From the NCBI GenBank assembly GCA_002307235.1, contig DBTV01000027.1, positions 1 to 15,040 on the forward strand: a stretch of 15,040 bases of DNA. Direction: 5' to 3'. Of this stretch, positions 14,122 to 15,040 are shown piece by piece (positions within the stretch are counted from its first letter, which is position 1; each line of letters starts with the position of its first letter). A program made the translations under genes and the position numbers. Source of the stretch: Acidobacteriaceae bacterium UBA1307. Its GTDB lineage: Bacteria > Acidobacteriota > Terriglobia > Terriglobales > Acidobacteriaceae. Under the pieces are notes generated by a model. It was not told the origin of the DNA. It did not search any database and worked only from the letters and a program-made list of their open reading frames with translations.

Positions 14122-15040
14122 ATGGCAAAGAAGAAAAGTCTTTGGAATACCGAAATCATTGGCCAGGCGCTCCTCGATGCCGTGCGCAAGCTTGACCCGC
14201 GCGGCATGGTGAAGAACCCTGTCATGTTTGTTGTTGAAGTCGGCAGCGTGCTGACGACCGCCATTCTCATCAACGACGCTGTGCATCATCACGCCGGGCT
14301 CGGCTTCAACCTGCAGATTACGCTCTGGCTCTGGTTCACGGTGCTGTTCGCGAACTTTGCCGAAGCCATGGCCGAAGGCCGCGGCAAGGCGCAGGCCGAT
14401 ACGCTGCGCAAGGCCAAGGGCGAAACCATCGCGCATCGCTATAAGGCAGACGGCTCGCTCGAAGAGGTTGCCAGCATCGATCTGCGCGCGGGCGACATCA
14501 TTCACGTCCCCGCGGGCGAGTACATTGCCGGTGACGGTGAGGTGATCGAAGGCGTGGCCTCGGTCGATGAGTCGGCGATCACCGGCGAATCGGCTCCGGT
14601 GATTCGCGAGGCGGGCGGCGACCGCTCGGCCGTGACTGGCGGCACCAAAGTGCTCTCGGACTGGATCAAGATCAAGATCACGTCGAACCCGGGCGAGACT
14701 TTTCTCGACCGCATGATCGCGCTCGTCGAAGGCGCATCGCGGCAGAAGACGCCGAATGAAATTGCGCTGAGCATTCTGCTTTCAGGACTCACCATCATTT
14801 TTCTACTCGCGGTCGTGACGCTGCAACCGTTCGCAATCTACTCGCACGCACCGCAGACGGTCTTCGTACTCGTCTCTCTGCTGGTCTGCCTGATCCCGAC
14901 CACGATCGGTGGACTGCTTTCGGCCATTGGCATCGCGGGCATGGATCGTCTGGTGCAGTACAATGTGCTGGCAATGAGCGGTCGCGCGGTGGAAGCGGCC
15001 GGTGACGTGAATACACTGCTGCTCGACAAGACCGGCACCA
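14122..15040 (+). CDS. kdpB: KdpB, P-type ATPase subunit (3' end beyond window)
   Basis: The visible 306 residues cover the N-terminal membrane helices, the actuator domain and the start of the phosphorylation domain; the usual protein is about 680-700 residues. Key features are TGES at 154-157 (dephosphorylation loop; the Ser aligns with the E. coli Ser162 that is phosphorylated to inhibit the pump), CLIPTTIGGLLSAIG at 256-270 (the membrane segment with the canonical KdpB proline) and LLLDKTGT at 299-306 with phospho-acceptor Asp302. KdpB hydrolyses ATP to drive K+ import through KdpA. GAGGA lies 7 nt before ATG. The window ends one base into the codon after DKTGT, so this is partial by truncation of the window and not by damage. 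kdpC is expected downstream. Confidence 0.97.
   Translation, partial: MAKKKSLWNTEIIGQALLDAVRKLDPRGMVKNPVMFVVEVGSVLTTAILINDAVHHHAGLGFNLQITLWLWFTVLFANFAEAMAEGRGKAQADTLRKAKGETIAHRYKADGSLEEVASIDLRAGDIIHVPAGEYIAGDGEVIEGVASVDESAITGESAPVIREAGGDRSAVTGGTKVLSDWIKIKITSNPGETFLDRMIALVEGASRQKTPNEIALSILLSGLTIIFLLAVVTLQPFAIYSHAPQTVFVLVSLLVCLIPTTIGGLLSAIGIAGMDRLVQYNVLAMSGRAVEAAGDVNTLLLDKTGT

Overview
The window looks like a chromosomal stretch from a high-GC soil bacterium, most likely an acidobacterium of the Terriglobales type (Granulicella, Edaphobacter, Terriglobus relatives). That placement is an inference from gene content, GC-rich codon use and the intergenic repeats. It was not tested by a database search.

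Positions 1-9578 hold a minus-strand set of carbohydrate genes. In transcription order they are a GntR/FCD regulator (9578-8766), a DapA/NanA-superfamily aldolase (8493-7597), an MFS permease (7082-5883), a GH78-like secreted alpha-L-rhamnosidase relative (5673-3214) and a secreted Asp-box sialidase-like enzyme (1443-301). They read as a small glycan or sugar-acid utilisation locus: two exported hydrolases, one importer, one retro-aldol enzyme and one regulator. Wide gaps separate the genes and most gaps carry repeats, so the genes are probably several transcription units. Good sigma70-type promoters lie before the regulator and the aldolase, and each has a TGTCGACAG palindrome nearby that could be a shared operator.

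Between the two hydrolase genes is an AT-richer gene (3085-1799) for a 428-residue protein with a HEPN-type RNDTIH motif. Matching TTTTGTGCT direct repeats flank it. It looks like a one-gene cargo island, perhaps a solitary HEPN ribonuclease or defence gene, and is the most promising candidate for something undescribed.

Positions 9796-15040 hold a potassium-uptake (Kdp) locus. A KdpD-type histidine kinase that lacks the usual cytoplasmic N-terminal half is divergent from kdpE. Then come a palindrome-rich leader, a 28-residue membrane microprotein, kdpF, kdpA and the first 306 residues of kdpB, which runs off the window just after its DKTGT phosphorylation motif.

Intergenic DNA on the left is rich in repeats: four copies of a ~75-bp element containing a perfect 8-bp hairpin, several GGGCTTCAGCCC-type hairpins, and a seven-copy heptad array. 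None of these occurs in the kdp half.
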